Assembly (NCBI GenBank): GCA_009599575.1
Contig: VWND01000030.1
Span: 272,845-336,844, forward strand
Source of the DNA: Blumeriella jaapii
Taxonomy: Eukaryota > Ascomycota > Leotiomycetes > Helotiales > Drepanopezizaceae
DNA: 64,000 nucleotides
Reading direction: 5' to 3'
Made by a program: the position numbers and the translations under genes. Below, piece by piece: positions 32,242-43,820 of the stretch. The notes beneath the pieces were generated by a model, which worked only from the letters and a program-made list of their open reading frames with translations, searched no databases and was not told the DNA's origin. Within the stretch, counting starts at the first letter, position 1. Each line of letters opens with the position of its first letter.

Positions 32242-34537
32242 GACGAGAAGAGTGGGGCGGAACGGAAGTGGTGCCAAGACGGGCGGGGCGGGGACAAAGA
32301 TCCAGGATGACCCCGTGGGGAGCGGGGCGGGGCGGGTCTTCCATCGGCTGCTAGCCAATCAACCAAAGCCGATATGTCAGATGTGTTGATAAACAGTCGA
32401 AGCGAAAACACAGCGGACGTCGAAGTGAAGACCGAACGCGGTCCTCGTTGATTTGTATGGTGCATTCCAGATTGGGCTGGAGAGTGCGTTGAGCTGAAGG
32501 TTAGTGTTTTTGAGCCAAACGCAAACGCTGAAGTGTGCACTCAGTAAGCCTGGAATGCAATGCGACCTTTTTTTTTCATCAGTAATGCATTTTAGCTCGT
32601 ACTCCGTCATCAAACAGGCTTAGTGATGGACGGTATAATGATCTTCTTCTGATTCACATCTAGCTTTGCAATTTTGATATGCTTATGACGGTATGACCAC
32701 CGTGCTTCAGAAGCGTCCAGTGACTAGGCAATAATTTGCAATTTGGAAAGGAGCAATCTGAAGCAAAGCCACTCCGAAAAGGAATTGTGGCTGTCCTTTA
32801 GGGCTTGATAGACATATCACATACCTATAATGCGAAATTGTCCTCCAACCGACTGAAACATTATAACTTCAACTTCAACTTCAGTCCGTGTGAATGAAAT
32901 CCATGATCGTGTTTACGAAAACGAGCTTGAAGTGTATTGAATCGCATTTGGAAACCGGAGCATGTTCCGCACATGATAAAACCTAGATACTGCCACTTAT
33001 TGCAGATCTCAATGTCCTTGGAGCTTGCTTGAGAAGACCATCATCAGGCTGCGAAATCCAACCCCAACTGCTTTTCCGTGTGACACGGGCTGCTACTGCA
33101 TTTTGGGACGCGAGAAAATATTCTTTCGGTCTATGTAGTATCCTTTCCCTAACATAGCACTCGTTGAGAAGAATCGGCTGGCTAGTCCAGTGGTGCATTC
33201 TCGGTTTTCAAAGTTAGCCTACTCCGAGAGTAGACGTGACACATGGGGGGGTCGCGTCTCGATACCTGAGTATACGCTTTCTTTTTGCTTTTATTTGCTT
33301 GTTCAGAATAATTTCTTTCATGTCTCTGTTTTTCTGTGTTTTTATATATTTTTCAATCGTGTTTTTTTCGTCCAAGATGGTGTGCGACCCACCGACCGAT
33401 CCTCGGAATCGTCAACGGATTCATCTTTGTAACGATCGATTGCTATAAGAATTACATCAGCAATACAACAGAAGTTTTAAGTTTCGTCAGTATGCACATC
33501 CTTGAAAGAATATCAACCATTTTAGTTCGTATGTCGGATAGGTGTCGGGACAAAAGTAGTGCGGCTCGCTTAAAACAAAACATTGACTAAGGCATCTATC
33601 TAAGTTTGGTACCCAGAAAGCGAGAGCAGCCAAACATTGCGCCAATACTGTACTTGGACCACTATCGGGCTCATAGTATCGTTCAAATTCTCGGCTTCGC
33701 ATCTGGCGAGCACGACGAACTGTCCGTTTTTCTGGCGATGGGAGGTGGTGCGACCGGAATCTTGTCCTTCCTCGGCCGACGGCTCAACGTCCTCCTTGTC
33801 GTCAATGCCTTCCGGCCACCGACCCCCCACTACCACTGAGAAGTCTAGCCACAGTCTTGCCGAGTCATTGTCTTTCTTCGCTGCATTTCTTGAGTGTTGT
33901 GTGCGTCGAACATTCCACGAAGTTGAAAGACTCGAACATAAAACTCTCCACAAAGATCGCCGAAAATCCAGCGCACATGTCCGGACTGCTAATCTAGAGG
34001 CTCAAGCGGATACAGGATTTCGTGGTGCTTGGGAAGCTCTGCAGGCTTTCCCACGAGCCGGGTAAAAGGTGTTCCCAGTAAGAGAAGAACTCACAAGTGA
34101 GAGATAGATCTCCAACGTTAGACGGTTTTCGACGGTGGAAAGAAGATCCCAAGGCCCTGAGTCTTTTACCTACCTAGATACAAGCCGATCTCCGATCCAG
34201 TGTTTCAAGACGCATTGTAGAACTGCCAAACGCACCCGCTGGAGACGTGAATAAGCTCTTTGACTCAAAGCAGGCACTCCCCCCCCCCCTCCCTATCTTT
34301 ACCGTGACCCAACGACTTAAAACCCACCGTTTCCCTCAGAACCGCAACATACCAACAAGCCTACACCACATCTACAAACTCAAGCCACATGTCACCTCTC
34401 TCCAGAAGCAGACGCTACTCACTCGACCCACGCCCAGCACAGGCAACACCCTCATCATCGACGCTTCACTTCCAATCCACATCTCCAGATCCAAGCTTCC
34501 CCCTCGTAGACCGCCCGAGGACACACACAGGCGTGCC
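32242..34537. other. 2.3 kb intergenic, no gene seen
   Basis: Upstream of the aminotransferase the DNA is GC-rich (about 32270-32345), then neutral. Frames at about 33600-34065 overlap on both strands with no features. The last ~200 bases, C- and A-rich, probably form the 5' UTR of the next gene. Confidence 0.5.
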
Positions 34538-35120
34538 ATGTCTGAGCCCGAATCCACCGAGTACGACGCAGACTCCGAGTCCGAACCCTCGGAACGCTCC
34601 GCCGACCCAAAGCGACGCACCTCTCTCGGACCATCCTCCGAGCAACCTAGCGCTGTCGTCCACCAGCCCGCAATCCAGAACCAAGAGCACCCAGCTTCGT
34701 CGGAGAGTCAAGAACGAGCAGCGTCCCGTCGCCACATGTCGCCCGTGGTTGGGGCTCCGGTCTCAGGATGCGACCGCGGCACCACACGAGCGGCGTCAGC
34801 GCCGGAGGCGGACGTCAAGATGATCGCGCAGCGAGGTCGTAGCGCTGGGACCGAGTGTCTGGGCCGTGGGGTGCTCGGGGATGGGGCGTCGACATTGGAG
34901 CCGCTGTCGAGGAAGAGAGCGGCGTTTTCTTCGCTGGAGAGTCTGGTGCCGCCGAAACGTCCCAAGGTACGCGCATTTTTCCACCCCCCTTTCCATGCCT
35001 GGAAGGTGTGATGGCTTTGGACTGTCTTGTACCTCAAGCTATGAGGGCTACGCTGATGCGGTGTTGGGATTAGTTCGATCTTGTGGCTGGGAGGTAGAGG
35101 GGGACGTGAGATGGCCTTGA
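34538..35120 (+). CDS. Hypothetical Ser/Pro-rich protein, 2 exons, 167 aa
   Basis: I do not recognise it. Exon 1 (34538-34966) starts MSEPESTEYDADSESEPSERS and is disordered, rich in Ser, Glu, Pro and Arg, ending with SRKRAAFSSLESLVPPKRPK, which could be a nuclear localisation signal. A donor AAG|GTACGC and an acceptor TATGAG| at 35044-35045 give a 79-nt intron and add GYADAVLGLVRSCGWEVEGD before a stop at 35118-35120. Unspliced reading ends at 35011. The spliced model is preferred because exon 2 looks folded, but the acceptor is only fair. The frame is open further upstream to 34247; the inner ATG fits the composition change. Confidence 0.5.
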
Positions 35121-36283
35121 AGGGAATGAGCAAGACCAGCAAGGCTTGAGGCGCATCGACGCAAATCTGCTTTCTCGCAAAATCAACTTCATAGGCTGTC
35201 TATACATAGGCAATCTGGAAGACTTCGTGCGGCTGGTGAAGGAACTGAGCAGGAGGAGGTGTTGGGGGGACAAATCTCAGATACCGGCATGCCTCATGGC
35301 CTGCTTGCACAACAACACAAAGCCTATGAACAAGAACCAAAATAGAGCAAGAAGCCTCACCAAACCAAATACATTCTGAGCCATTCCCTCTCCTCTAACA
35401 CCTAGGCTGCCGTTTATCGCATCTCCTTCCGATTTCCCATCTACAAGCTAGTCTCGATCTCGGCAGACGTTGTATATACCCGCCTCCATACCACCTATAC
35501 ACCCTCCCCTCCCTCACTCGTTTGAGGCGTACAGCCCAGGCGGACAATCTACACTCTGGCGAATTCCATGTTGACTATCCCCTCCAGCCGGCTCGCTTCC
35601 TCAACCAACACCCCCAACCTTCCCAAAGCCCTCCTTTCCGGTGAGACATGGTGAACTGGCTCGAAAATTGCTGGGCTTTGGCATGGGCGGGAGCTTGGGC
35701 TTGAAGAGGTTGTGGAAAAGGGACTCGAGAGGATTCGTCGTTCTTGATGTCGTATTGACGTTGGCGGGTTGAAGTTGAAGAGGAAGTGGTGTGTGGAGTT
35801 GAGAACGCGATGCGGATGAATCGGTTATTTCGGGTTTGTGCACTTGCTCAGCAATGATTGATATATGAAATGGTGGCGCGAAAAATCGGAATTGAAGAGG
35901 GAGATTGAGATGGAAATGGAGAAGAAAATGGAGAGTGAAAGGAAGAGGAAAATGGAGATGGAATAGAGATATAAAAAGAGAGGAAAATGGAAAGGGAAAG
36001 GGAGATAGAAATAGAGACGCAATGGTGATGGGATGTTGCTGAAGAGGGCCCACGAGATGAGCTAATGTCGATTTGTAGATGTCTGTCTCCGTCTACTCTT
36101 TCTAGAGCACCTGAGCGAATTGGAGTTTTTGCTAGCGGAAGCGAACAACAGCAGTAGCATGTTGGAATAAACAAAGTTTGGTAATGAAATCACAGGATAG
36201 CAAAATGCTTAGATCTCAACGACGGAGGAAAACGTGCAATAGATTCTACGATACAATACAGATCCCACCCAAAAAACCCAGAT
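35121..36283. other. Intergenic, purine-rich; no gene seen
   Basis: 1.2 kb between the end of the small plus-strand gene and the 3' end of the cyclophilin gene. About 35880-36020 is almost pure A/G with GAAAATGGAGA-like units. Frames there are simple-sequence translations. Confidence 0.55.
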
Positions 36284-37370
36284 TTATGCCGGGTACCGCT
36301 TCGCTGCCCTTCTTCGATAGATGCGCATGCCCACAACGACGCAGCCCATGACGGCGGCAAGAAAGAACGTCTTCTGCAGCATGGTGTAGGTGGCATCGTT
36401 GGTGACATCTCCAGCCGCGGGCTTGTTGCCCACGACGGGAGCAGCAGCAGGCGGATCCTGGGCCTCCTCTTCGCCCGCGACGAATTCGGCGTTTCCATAT
36501 TCAGCTGCAGAGACGAAAAGGCGGACGCCAGAATCAGCCAGATGCCCCAATACATACAGACAGACATACGAGACGATGCGTGCCGGCGCGACGTTGTGAC
36601 GAGGGAAAAGATTAGAGTTCCGCGCGGATACCTTCTTCTGGCACGGGGAGCTCGCCACTCTTGGTGATCTTGACGTCGGCCTTGGGCTTGTCACCAGCAC
36701 TCTTGGGCACGTCCTCGATCTTCTGGACGATTTCGTAGCCCTCGAGAACCTCGCCGAAAACGACGTGCTTGCCGTTGAGGTGGCTGGGGGGAGGGATTAG
36801 CTTGTGGTAGACGGTATGGGGGGTGGGGGGTGGGCGGAGGGGACAGACCTTGGAGTCGAGGTGGTGATGAAGAATTGAGAGCCGTTGGTGTCTTCCCCGG
36901 CGTTGGCCATGGACAGAAGACCAACCTTGGAGTGCTTGAGCTTGAAGTTCTCATCGGGGAAGCGCTCGCCGTAGACTGCTTGCCATTAGCACGCGTCCCT
37001 GTGTATTGCTGTCCCTCCGTGTGCTGGAGCCATTGTACGTACTGGACTTGCCGCCGGTGCCATCATGATTGGTGAAGTCGCCTCCCTGGATCATGAAGCC
37101 CTTGATGACACGGTGGAAGGTTGAGCCCTCGTAGCCAAAGCCCTTGGCTCCAGTAGCGAGAAGGCGGAAGTTCTCGGTCGTCTTGGGGACGGTTCCACCG
37201 TAGAGGCCCATCACGATGCGGCCCAAGGGCTCATCGCCATGGCTGATGTCGAAGAAGACCTTGGAGGTGATCTTGGGGCCCTTGGCAGCCTCAGCAGGTT
37301 GGGAGAGAAAGGCGAAGGTGATGGCGAGGATCAACAGCGCCGACGCGATGAAGCGCTGAAGCGTAAACAT
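36284..37370 (-). CDS. Cyclophilin B-type ER peptidyl-prolyl cis-trans isomerase, 4 exons
   Basis: Exons 37370-37043, 36975-36849, 36783-36632 and 36504-36284 (GT-AG) give 275 residues. A signal peptide (about 1-28) leads into a full cyclophilin domain: [31 protein letters not shown] with the catalytic Arg, [24 protein letters not shown] and [12 protein letters not shown]. The family catalyses prolyl isomerisation during folding. Unlike classical soluble CypB, a C-terminal extension adds an acidic linker ([11 protein letters not shown]) and a membrane segment (about 247-265, [18 protein letters not shown]) with basic residues after it, so it is probably anchored with the catalytic domain in the ER lumen. 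The 5' leader is rich in GTT repeats. It is divergent from the mitochondrial uS13m gene. Confidence 0.93.
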
Positions 37371-37682
37371 GGCTGGGGGGTAGAAGGGATTGAGCTTGAG
37401 GCTCTTGAGGCTCTTGAGGCTCAATTGGTGGTGATGATGAGGTTGTGGTGTTGTTGTCGGTGTTGTCGTTGATGTTGTTTGAGGTTGGTGGTGGTGTTGT
37501 TGTTGGGGGGTTGAGGGGAAGAAACGAAGAAGCGACTCGAGAGCTTGAAAGGTGTCGAAAACCGAGTCACGTGAGTGGAGGTGGCCCAAGCTCGAATTTG
37601 GTCTCGAGATGCCTTCGACGTCCAATTCAGCATCAACACCAGAAAACTAGAAATCCAAGCTGCCACAGCTCACAACCTCACA
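37371..37682. promoter_or_regulatory. Divergent promoter between cyclophilin and uS13m genes
   Basis: About 310 bases with GTT/GTTGTTG repeats (37430-37505) and a CGAGTCACGTGAGTGG segment containing a CACGTG E-box-like core at about 37568-37573. The C-rich end next to 37683 is probably the leader of the ribosomal protein gene. Confidence 0.5.
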
Positions 37683-38184
37683 ATGGTAAGCTGTACCTCT
37701 CTTCCATGCCTTTAAAGCAACGCTTCTAACCCATCACCCCCCAGGTCTTCATCTTCAACGTGAACTTTCTCGAATCCAAAGTCCTAAAGGTACATCCTTT
37801 CCCATCCTTTGCGCCTCCATCTTCCTCTCTTCTTTGCTAACCACTACTCTCCCCCCCCAGAGCGCCCTCGAGACCTTCTACGGCATTGGCACTCAACACT
37901 CCTCGCGTCTGCTAGCCAAGCACTCCATCTTCCCCGGGGCCAAGGTCGGCGAGCTGCCGACCAAGACGGTGCTCGCGCTGAACGCCGACCTGGCTGAGAT
38001 GAAGCTCGAGAACGACCTGCGTCGCGAGGTGCGCGCCAACATCATGCGTCTGCGCGATATGGGCAGCTACCGCGGTCGCCGTCACGCCATGGGATACCCC
38101 GTCAGAGGACAGAGGACGAGGAGCCAGATCATGACGTCGCGGAAGCTGAATCGCATTGATCGCGACAGGCAGGGACAGGTGTGA
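37683..38184 (+). CDS. SWS2: Mitochondrial ribosomal protein uS13m (Sws2-like), with an ATG-only first exon
   Basis: The three exons are 37683-37685 (just ATG, followed by GTAAGC), 37745-37789 and 37861-38184. They give 123 residues starting MVFIFNVNFLESKVLK, then SALETFYGIGTQHSSRLLAKHSIFPGAKVGEL, typical of bacterial-type S13, with a basic C-terminus (MGSYRGRRHAMGYPVRGQRT) that contacts rRNA. Sws2 is the small-subunit head protein of the mitoribosome. No other ATG in frame begins the conserved N-terminus, because the codon before GTC in exon 2 is inside the intron, so the 3-base exon is the natural reading. Both introns are short (59 and 71 nt). Confidence 0.92.
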
Positions 38185-39080
38185 GACGAGGGAGGGGGGA
38201 GAGGTCTTAGTGCGATGGCATAGAATCGGGTGTATACTATGATGTACGAGTCTTGTGGGAATATTGGACGGGTCGGTATGGATACCCGGGGACGAGGCTG
38301 CTGGGATGGGCGGGGGGGGGGGGGAGAAAATATCCATCGAGAGGGACAGCCGTCAAAAGCCTCAGGCAAGGAATGCCATCTCTTGATTGCTCGCGTTTTA
38401 CTGCTTTGCCGGTGCTTCTTGTCATTCGTGGGTCCATTTTCTTGTGCTTCTCTCGCATGCGTACCTTTTCCCATGCCATCTTCCTGTTCACCACAAAGTC
38501 TAAGAGCCTCAAAATATTTTGCCGCTATTCCACCTTTCTAGGACTGGCTTTAACCATTACATCGCTATGACTATCCATCGCGAACGGCGGGCGGCAAAGG
38601 AAGCATTAGACCCATCGGCCGAGCGCGTTGCATTCAGACTTTCAAACACGAGATTTGCGTTATGGCAATTGCATACTTTTGCCCTTTGCGTCTTGGATGC
38701 GGTTGATACAATAGATGGAAACTCATATCTCCTTTTGCTTTGCACGTCTCCGTACCTCCAGAAGGGTCTAGAACAGCAATCTATAGTTGGAATTCGCGAG
38801 AAGTTAATCAAATCCAGGTCTTAGAAACCCTTTTCAAAAGCATTTCTTTTCACTTCGATACATTTAACAATATTATCTTCTTAGCGCCTTTGGCCACGCT
38901 CCCGGTGCAGATAGAAACTCCCTACAAGATTCCTGTTCTATTCTTTTGGTCAGTGCAATCGGCTTTCGTCCTGCCTTTCACTTACACAATCACTTGCAGT
39001 TCGTTGGCATCAGTTACATTTTCTCGCCGATCAGCCCTCCAAGACTCCGACTGCTTCCAGGCCTTGAGTTCCATTTGATT
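38185..39080. other. 3' flank of uS13m and unassigned sequence
   Basis: A 13-G run lies at about 38311-38323. Frames over 38500-39080 have mixed composition without features. No gene is supported. Confidence 0.5.
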
Positions 39081-39129
39081 TGCCTATGCCTTTTTTTCTC
39101 CCCACCTTTAGAGCCAGATGAATCTTACC

Positions 39130-40260
39130 CTCTACGAATACCACGGGTTACTATCCCGTCCTTAAATAAAATTTTATTCAACGGGTTTACTTGTCACACA
39201 TTTTTAATAAAAAAATTCTGGAATATTGCAATCGGCATATATTTAATTTCCCGTGAAAGCTTTTAAGTTGTAAGCATAATTATAACAGTTTTTCCAATAG
39301 TAAATACTATTATTTTTCTCGTTTCGTAAAAATTTTCAAGCCCGGTAATCTAGCAATAAAACCACTATCGGATCAAATCAATAGCTTTAAGTCAAAAAGT
39401 TAATGCGTTGATAAATCTAAAATGTATGCTTTAAATCAATTATTAATTAACACAGTTACTTTTAATCTTTAAATATATAATTCAAATCGATTTTCAATAT
39501 AGGCTTCGGATCAGTCTTAGATCGAGGAAAAACTATAATGCCGTACGCTTTTTAGCCGTGATAACTTAGAGCTGTTAACCGATGGATAAGTCTTCGATAA
39601 GAATAACAAAGTTTCTTTCTATTTATAAGAATGTAAAAAAAATGCAAATGATTTTACAAAATAATAAAACAGTTTTTTTTTTTACTAATTGTATTATAGC
39701 TTCGTTATTTAGAAATCGGCTAGCGGCTTCCGTTAGTTATTTTAAAAAACTATTTGTATCTATTTTCTCTTTTGCTTTTCTTTGCTTTTTCTTTTCTGTT
39801 GTTTGTTTTAACAACTAAGCGGAGTTTTTGATATTTGATACAAATACATTTTCAGCACCCGTTGTAGTAAATAACTAAAAGAAACAAAAACGCTTGAATA
39901 AATCTGAAAATGTTCTGAATCCAAACAAAGCAACGTAATTAGTTTGAAAGTGGATTATAAATGCTTCAGATAGTTTCAAGTGTTAGCTTTAAGCCGATCT
40001 TCCGACGACGTAAAAACCTTGGACTGAATAAAAATTTTAATTTATAAGGAAAAAAAAAAGCTTCAGTTTTATTTTGCATCGAGAAAGCGACTTCAAAGCG
40101 AAACAGAACTGCTTGGGTATTTTAAAATGCAAATCAATCTTGGATCACGTAAGTCATATTAAACAGAGATGAATTTTTGAATTTGTAAAAAGCAAACGCT
40201 CTGATTTAGTTCTGCATCGCGCAAATGACTTCGAGCTGAACTAAACGTGCAACTATCTAA
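39130..40260. other. Strongly AT-rich block (decayed repeat candidate)
   Basis: About 1.1 kb switches abruptly from ~50% GC to strongly AT-rich with many TTTAAA, AATTAA and TATAA steps and no long frames. In Pezizomycotina such islands usually come from repeat-induced point mutation of transposons, but no terminal repeats or protein remnants could be seen, so the origin is inference. Confidence 0.7.
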
Positions 40261-40421
40261 TCATCTCTGCATGGTCCTTGCAACCTAAAGGTACCTATGG
40301 CTCCGCTTCTGTCTCCAGAACTTGACGTCCTTCCAAGCATTCTTGAACATGCGGTTCGTGCGAGAAACAGCGACCTTATCATCAGCGTAACCCAAGACCC
40401 ACGCATGGCGGTTTCTGTTCT

Positions 40422-42011
40422 TCATAGAGCGCAGATCACCGACTTGACCGTCGTCACTCCCAGCAACACCTTCATGGATACCCACCTCCCACCGCCAACG
40501 AAGGGCAGAGAATCATCAGCAGGGCTCGTGGCCGTCATTGCCGCCTGCCCGACGGCGAAAAAGACATCGTCGGGGCGGCGAGCGGCGGCTGTGGCAACGC
40601 GGGGGCTGCTGCGGGCTTGCAGATTACCCATGCTCTGGCTTGGGCGGGCGAAGGGAGGCATATCGGGGGGCGAGGCGGGGGAGGCACTGGCAGCTGGACG
40701 GGACGGCGTGATGATGATCCCAAAGACCTCTTCGTCGCCGCGTTGAGCAGCGCCTACATCCATTCTGTCTTCGCCGGCGGGGGGGTGTGGCTGCTTGTTC
40801 TCATCACCCTCGGAGATGTGTGCCTCGTCGTCTTGAGCCCGGCTTCCATCGATCGCGTGGTAGTTGCGTTGTTTACGACCAGCAGCAAGGTTGGCGAGGG
40901 TTCGGAATGTCTTGATGACGGGGGCTGTGGAGGATTTGGTCAGCTTCTTGAAGGTGGAGCCGCGCGTCGTAGCATCTGGAGACGGAGCGGAAGCAGCGGC
41001 GAAGATCGTGGGTGGAGGTCTCTCGAACCCTTCAACAGGATTGAGGGCCAGACCGTTGGCGAACGTGGGTTGAGATTGTCCCTCCGACAGAGCAGCGGCA
41101 TTCTTATCCTTGTTCTTATGCTTCTTCGGGGTTGCAGCAGAAAGATCGTCGTCTTGGTGAACACTGAGCCGCAGGAACGAGAATCTTGAAGAGTTTCGGT
41201 CTTGGTTTCGGTCTGGTTGCGGAGTTTGAACGTGCATGGATTGAGCATCAGGAACTATGAAAGAAGGTGTTAGCTAAATCCGTTGTTTTGAAAACTAGAT
41301 TTGACTCGAAGGATTAAGCGAGGAAAAGAAAGCTAACACGCAACGTACCATTTCTTCTGAATCTGGAACCAAACACCGAGGATCTGTGGCCTATGCATAT
41401 GTCAGTATCAAATCATATAAATGATAACTTCTGTTGTTTTGTTATAATAAAATATAACACGTATAACATAAGTATACATAAAGTAAAGTGATAATAGGAA
41501 AAAGCACAAAGCAAATAACGTTGTTGGAAAAGATAAGTGTAAGAAGAAGTAGAAAAGAAAAAAATTAAAAACTCAAAAGGAGATCGAAATCAGAGATAGA
41601 ACGGAGAAATAAGTACTTACTTCTGTAACCATTTCCTTGGGCTGTCGCATAGTCAGCATTCGCTCAGGTTAGGTGTAGGAAAGGAACAGACAGGAGAAAC
41701 TTACAAGACAGAGAAGACTCGCCGAGCTGATTGACGAAGACGTCATCGGCAGAACGAGGGCCCATCATAGCTGCATCGGAAGAGATGTTGCTAGACAACG
41801 CACTCTGACCAGCGCTCGCCATCCCGAACCGAGGTGGATCGGCTTGAATGACATTGCTGCCATGTTGCGAACGAAGAGGGGACTGACCAACACGAGCGCT
41901 TGGAGGCGTGGTTGGCATACTGAAGTTCGGAACCCGCGAGGTCTCTGCAGCGCCAGCAGAGGTGCCGGTTGGCTCACGACCCATGTTACCCACGGGCGAC
42001 GACGCAGACAT
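40422..42011 (-). CDS. Hypothetical protein with two microexons, 400 aa
   Basis: Exons 42011-41705, 41641-41621 (21 nt), 41390-41349 (42 nt) and 41254-40422 join in phase with good GT-AG sites (GTAAGT, GTAAGT, GTACGT). I do not recognise the family. The N-terminus (MSASSPVGNMGREPTGTS) is Ser/Pro-rich. The exon 1-2 junction region and microexons give GESSLSS, QGNGYR, HRSSVFGSRFRR. Exon 4 has Lys-rich (PKKHKNKDKN), STFKKLTKSSTAPVIKTFRTLANLAAGRKQ and long disordered segments, then RRPDDVFFAVGQAA. There is no signal peptide or membrane segment. The stop at 40422 is in a segment whose composition differs, so a further 3' exon is possible. The gene is an island between two AT-rich blocks. Confidence 0.6.
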
Positions 42012-43194
42012 GTTCGTAGTCCTCGTGAGTTGTTCTGATGAAAGGTGTATGGAGCAACTGTGTCAAAGAAGGAGAGAGTATGAGAGAGGTGCGCGGAGGA
42101 GCGGGACGAAGGCCTTGCTAGTGTGCTTGAGAGAGTGTGAAGGTGTGTGGAAGAAAAGAGATCGGAAGAGAGAGGAGAGGGTCGGGGGTAATTTATGGTC
42201 CAACTTGTGGAAGGCGCGCTAAGAAAAGAACGCTAACGGTTTCGCGCTGCGATCGTGTCACTGCCTGGACAACCGCGGCGGGTGAAAGGGGAAGGCGTCA
42301 TGTCAAGGCAGTGTCGGATCGGGTTAGTCTATGGAATAGCAATAGCATAGAGGTAGTGAATCATCTTCGTAGAGAGAGGAAGAAGAACAGGCGCTGCGTG
42401 AATTTTGCTCTATGTATTCTGGTTCAAGGGACGGAGGAGAGCAGAGCAAGTTCTACTCCGTAGAAAAGGAATAGACTCTGTGCTCTCCTCGCCATCAACG
42501 TCGTAGAGAGGAGATCAAGAGAGAGCAGGTGTTGTAATCGAAGTCCTCTGTCCATCAGACTCTGCAGGCAGAGGAGAACAGAGCTGACGATAGCCTATGG
42601 CGCGGAAGAGAACCCTCCAAGATCTCTGTCCAACCGATTGCTCTCTGAAGTCGAGTCTCTTGTCTGCGCCTGCGCCTGCGAATGCCTTTCCTCGATCTTT
42701 CTCCCTTCTCGCGCTTCTGTCATACTGTGCTTTTGCTCTGCCCTGATCTAACTGTCACACAGGAGCGGGCGACTGTTCGAGGTGAGGAAGTCGACCTTCC
42801 ATTTTCGCAGATCGGAGATCTCAGCCCCTGATGGTGTTGGCACCGGCGATACTCTACCTGCAGACGCACAGCAAGCGGGCGAACGCGCGGTCAGGGCAGA
42901 GACATTCTACGGCGAGGTGATTGGAAGTTGGGCGAGGTGGAAGAAGTGGCAGAGAGCAGAGACAACTGTGGGCAGAGAGCAGAGCGAGGAGAGGAAGCAG
43001 GAGGCAATTCCAGTCCCTCACCCCTTGTCATTCAAGGCTTTTTCCTCTTTTCGTAAGGCAGCAGAAGGGAAGAGTAGAGGATACAGAGCCGCCGAGACAG
43101 CAGAGCGACGCATCCGTCCTTCCTTGCAGAAATCAGCTCTAAGCTCTTGATCTGCTGCTAGACCGAAGTCTTGACCTTTCCTCAAGTCTTCCCG
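42012..43194. promoter_or_regulatory. 5' flank of the microexon gene, GAGA-rich
   Basis: About 1.2 kb with frequent AGAGAG and GCAGAG tracts and no supported gene. Frames there, up to ~120 codons, are Arg/Glu-rich translations of purine sequence. Confidence 0.45.
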
Positions 43195-43820
43195 TTTCAA
43201 CAGCAAGCTATATATTTGCCAATCGCAAAGATGATCAGAAGTGTAATAAATATTTTCGTATATAAACTTCTCTAAGATTTTTCTTTTTTATGCATTTATC
43301 ATTTAAGGATATGTCCTTTTATTTTCTGTTTTATCGCTTATCTCGAAAAAGACTTCCCTCTATCTATTATGCTCGAGGAATTGTTAGCATTTTAATCGTA
43401 AAACACAAAAACTGATAGCTGAATAAAGATCCGCTATCGTACAAGTTTGTTATTCTTAATAATACCGACTAAGCGTTTTGATATAAGCATGCGAAACAAA
43501 ACAGCGTCCATTTTTTCTTCCGATAATCCTAAGCTTAAGTATCGTTGGAACGCTCAAAGCCAAAACCAGAGTTATGTTTTCCTTTGTTTTTCTGATGTTT
43601 AAAAGCCCGAGGATATTGAAAACGCCGCAGGAAAACGCTTGTGTCCAATAGCTACACCGCTGCCTGTTTATAAGCCCTCCTAGCAATGCGTTCCGGTTTG
43701 TCTTATATCTCAAACTTGTATATGTATATATATTCCCCTGGTTTCTCCTTCCTTATGATCCCCCTTTTTTGTTTCCGCCTCTAGATTATGTATGTATGTA
43801 TATATGCCACAATTGTTCCT
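43195..43820. other. Second AT-rich block
   Basis: About 0.6 kb of AT-rich sequence with TATGTATGTATATAT at its right end (about 43788-43803) and no gene. Together with 39130-40260 it brackets the 40.4-42 kb gene. Confidence 0.65.

Noticed and set aside
32138..32344. N-terminal extension of the aminotransferase frame by 69 codons
   Set aside because: The extension has GC-rich promoter-like sequence and includes the TATA-like box; the inner ATG begins the family-like sequence.
33600..34065. Opposing frames of 117 and 142 codons
   Set aside because: They overlap on opposite strands with no features on either, which is typical of chance open frames.
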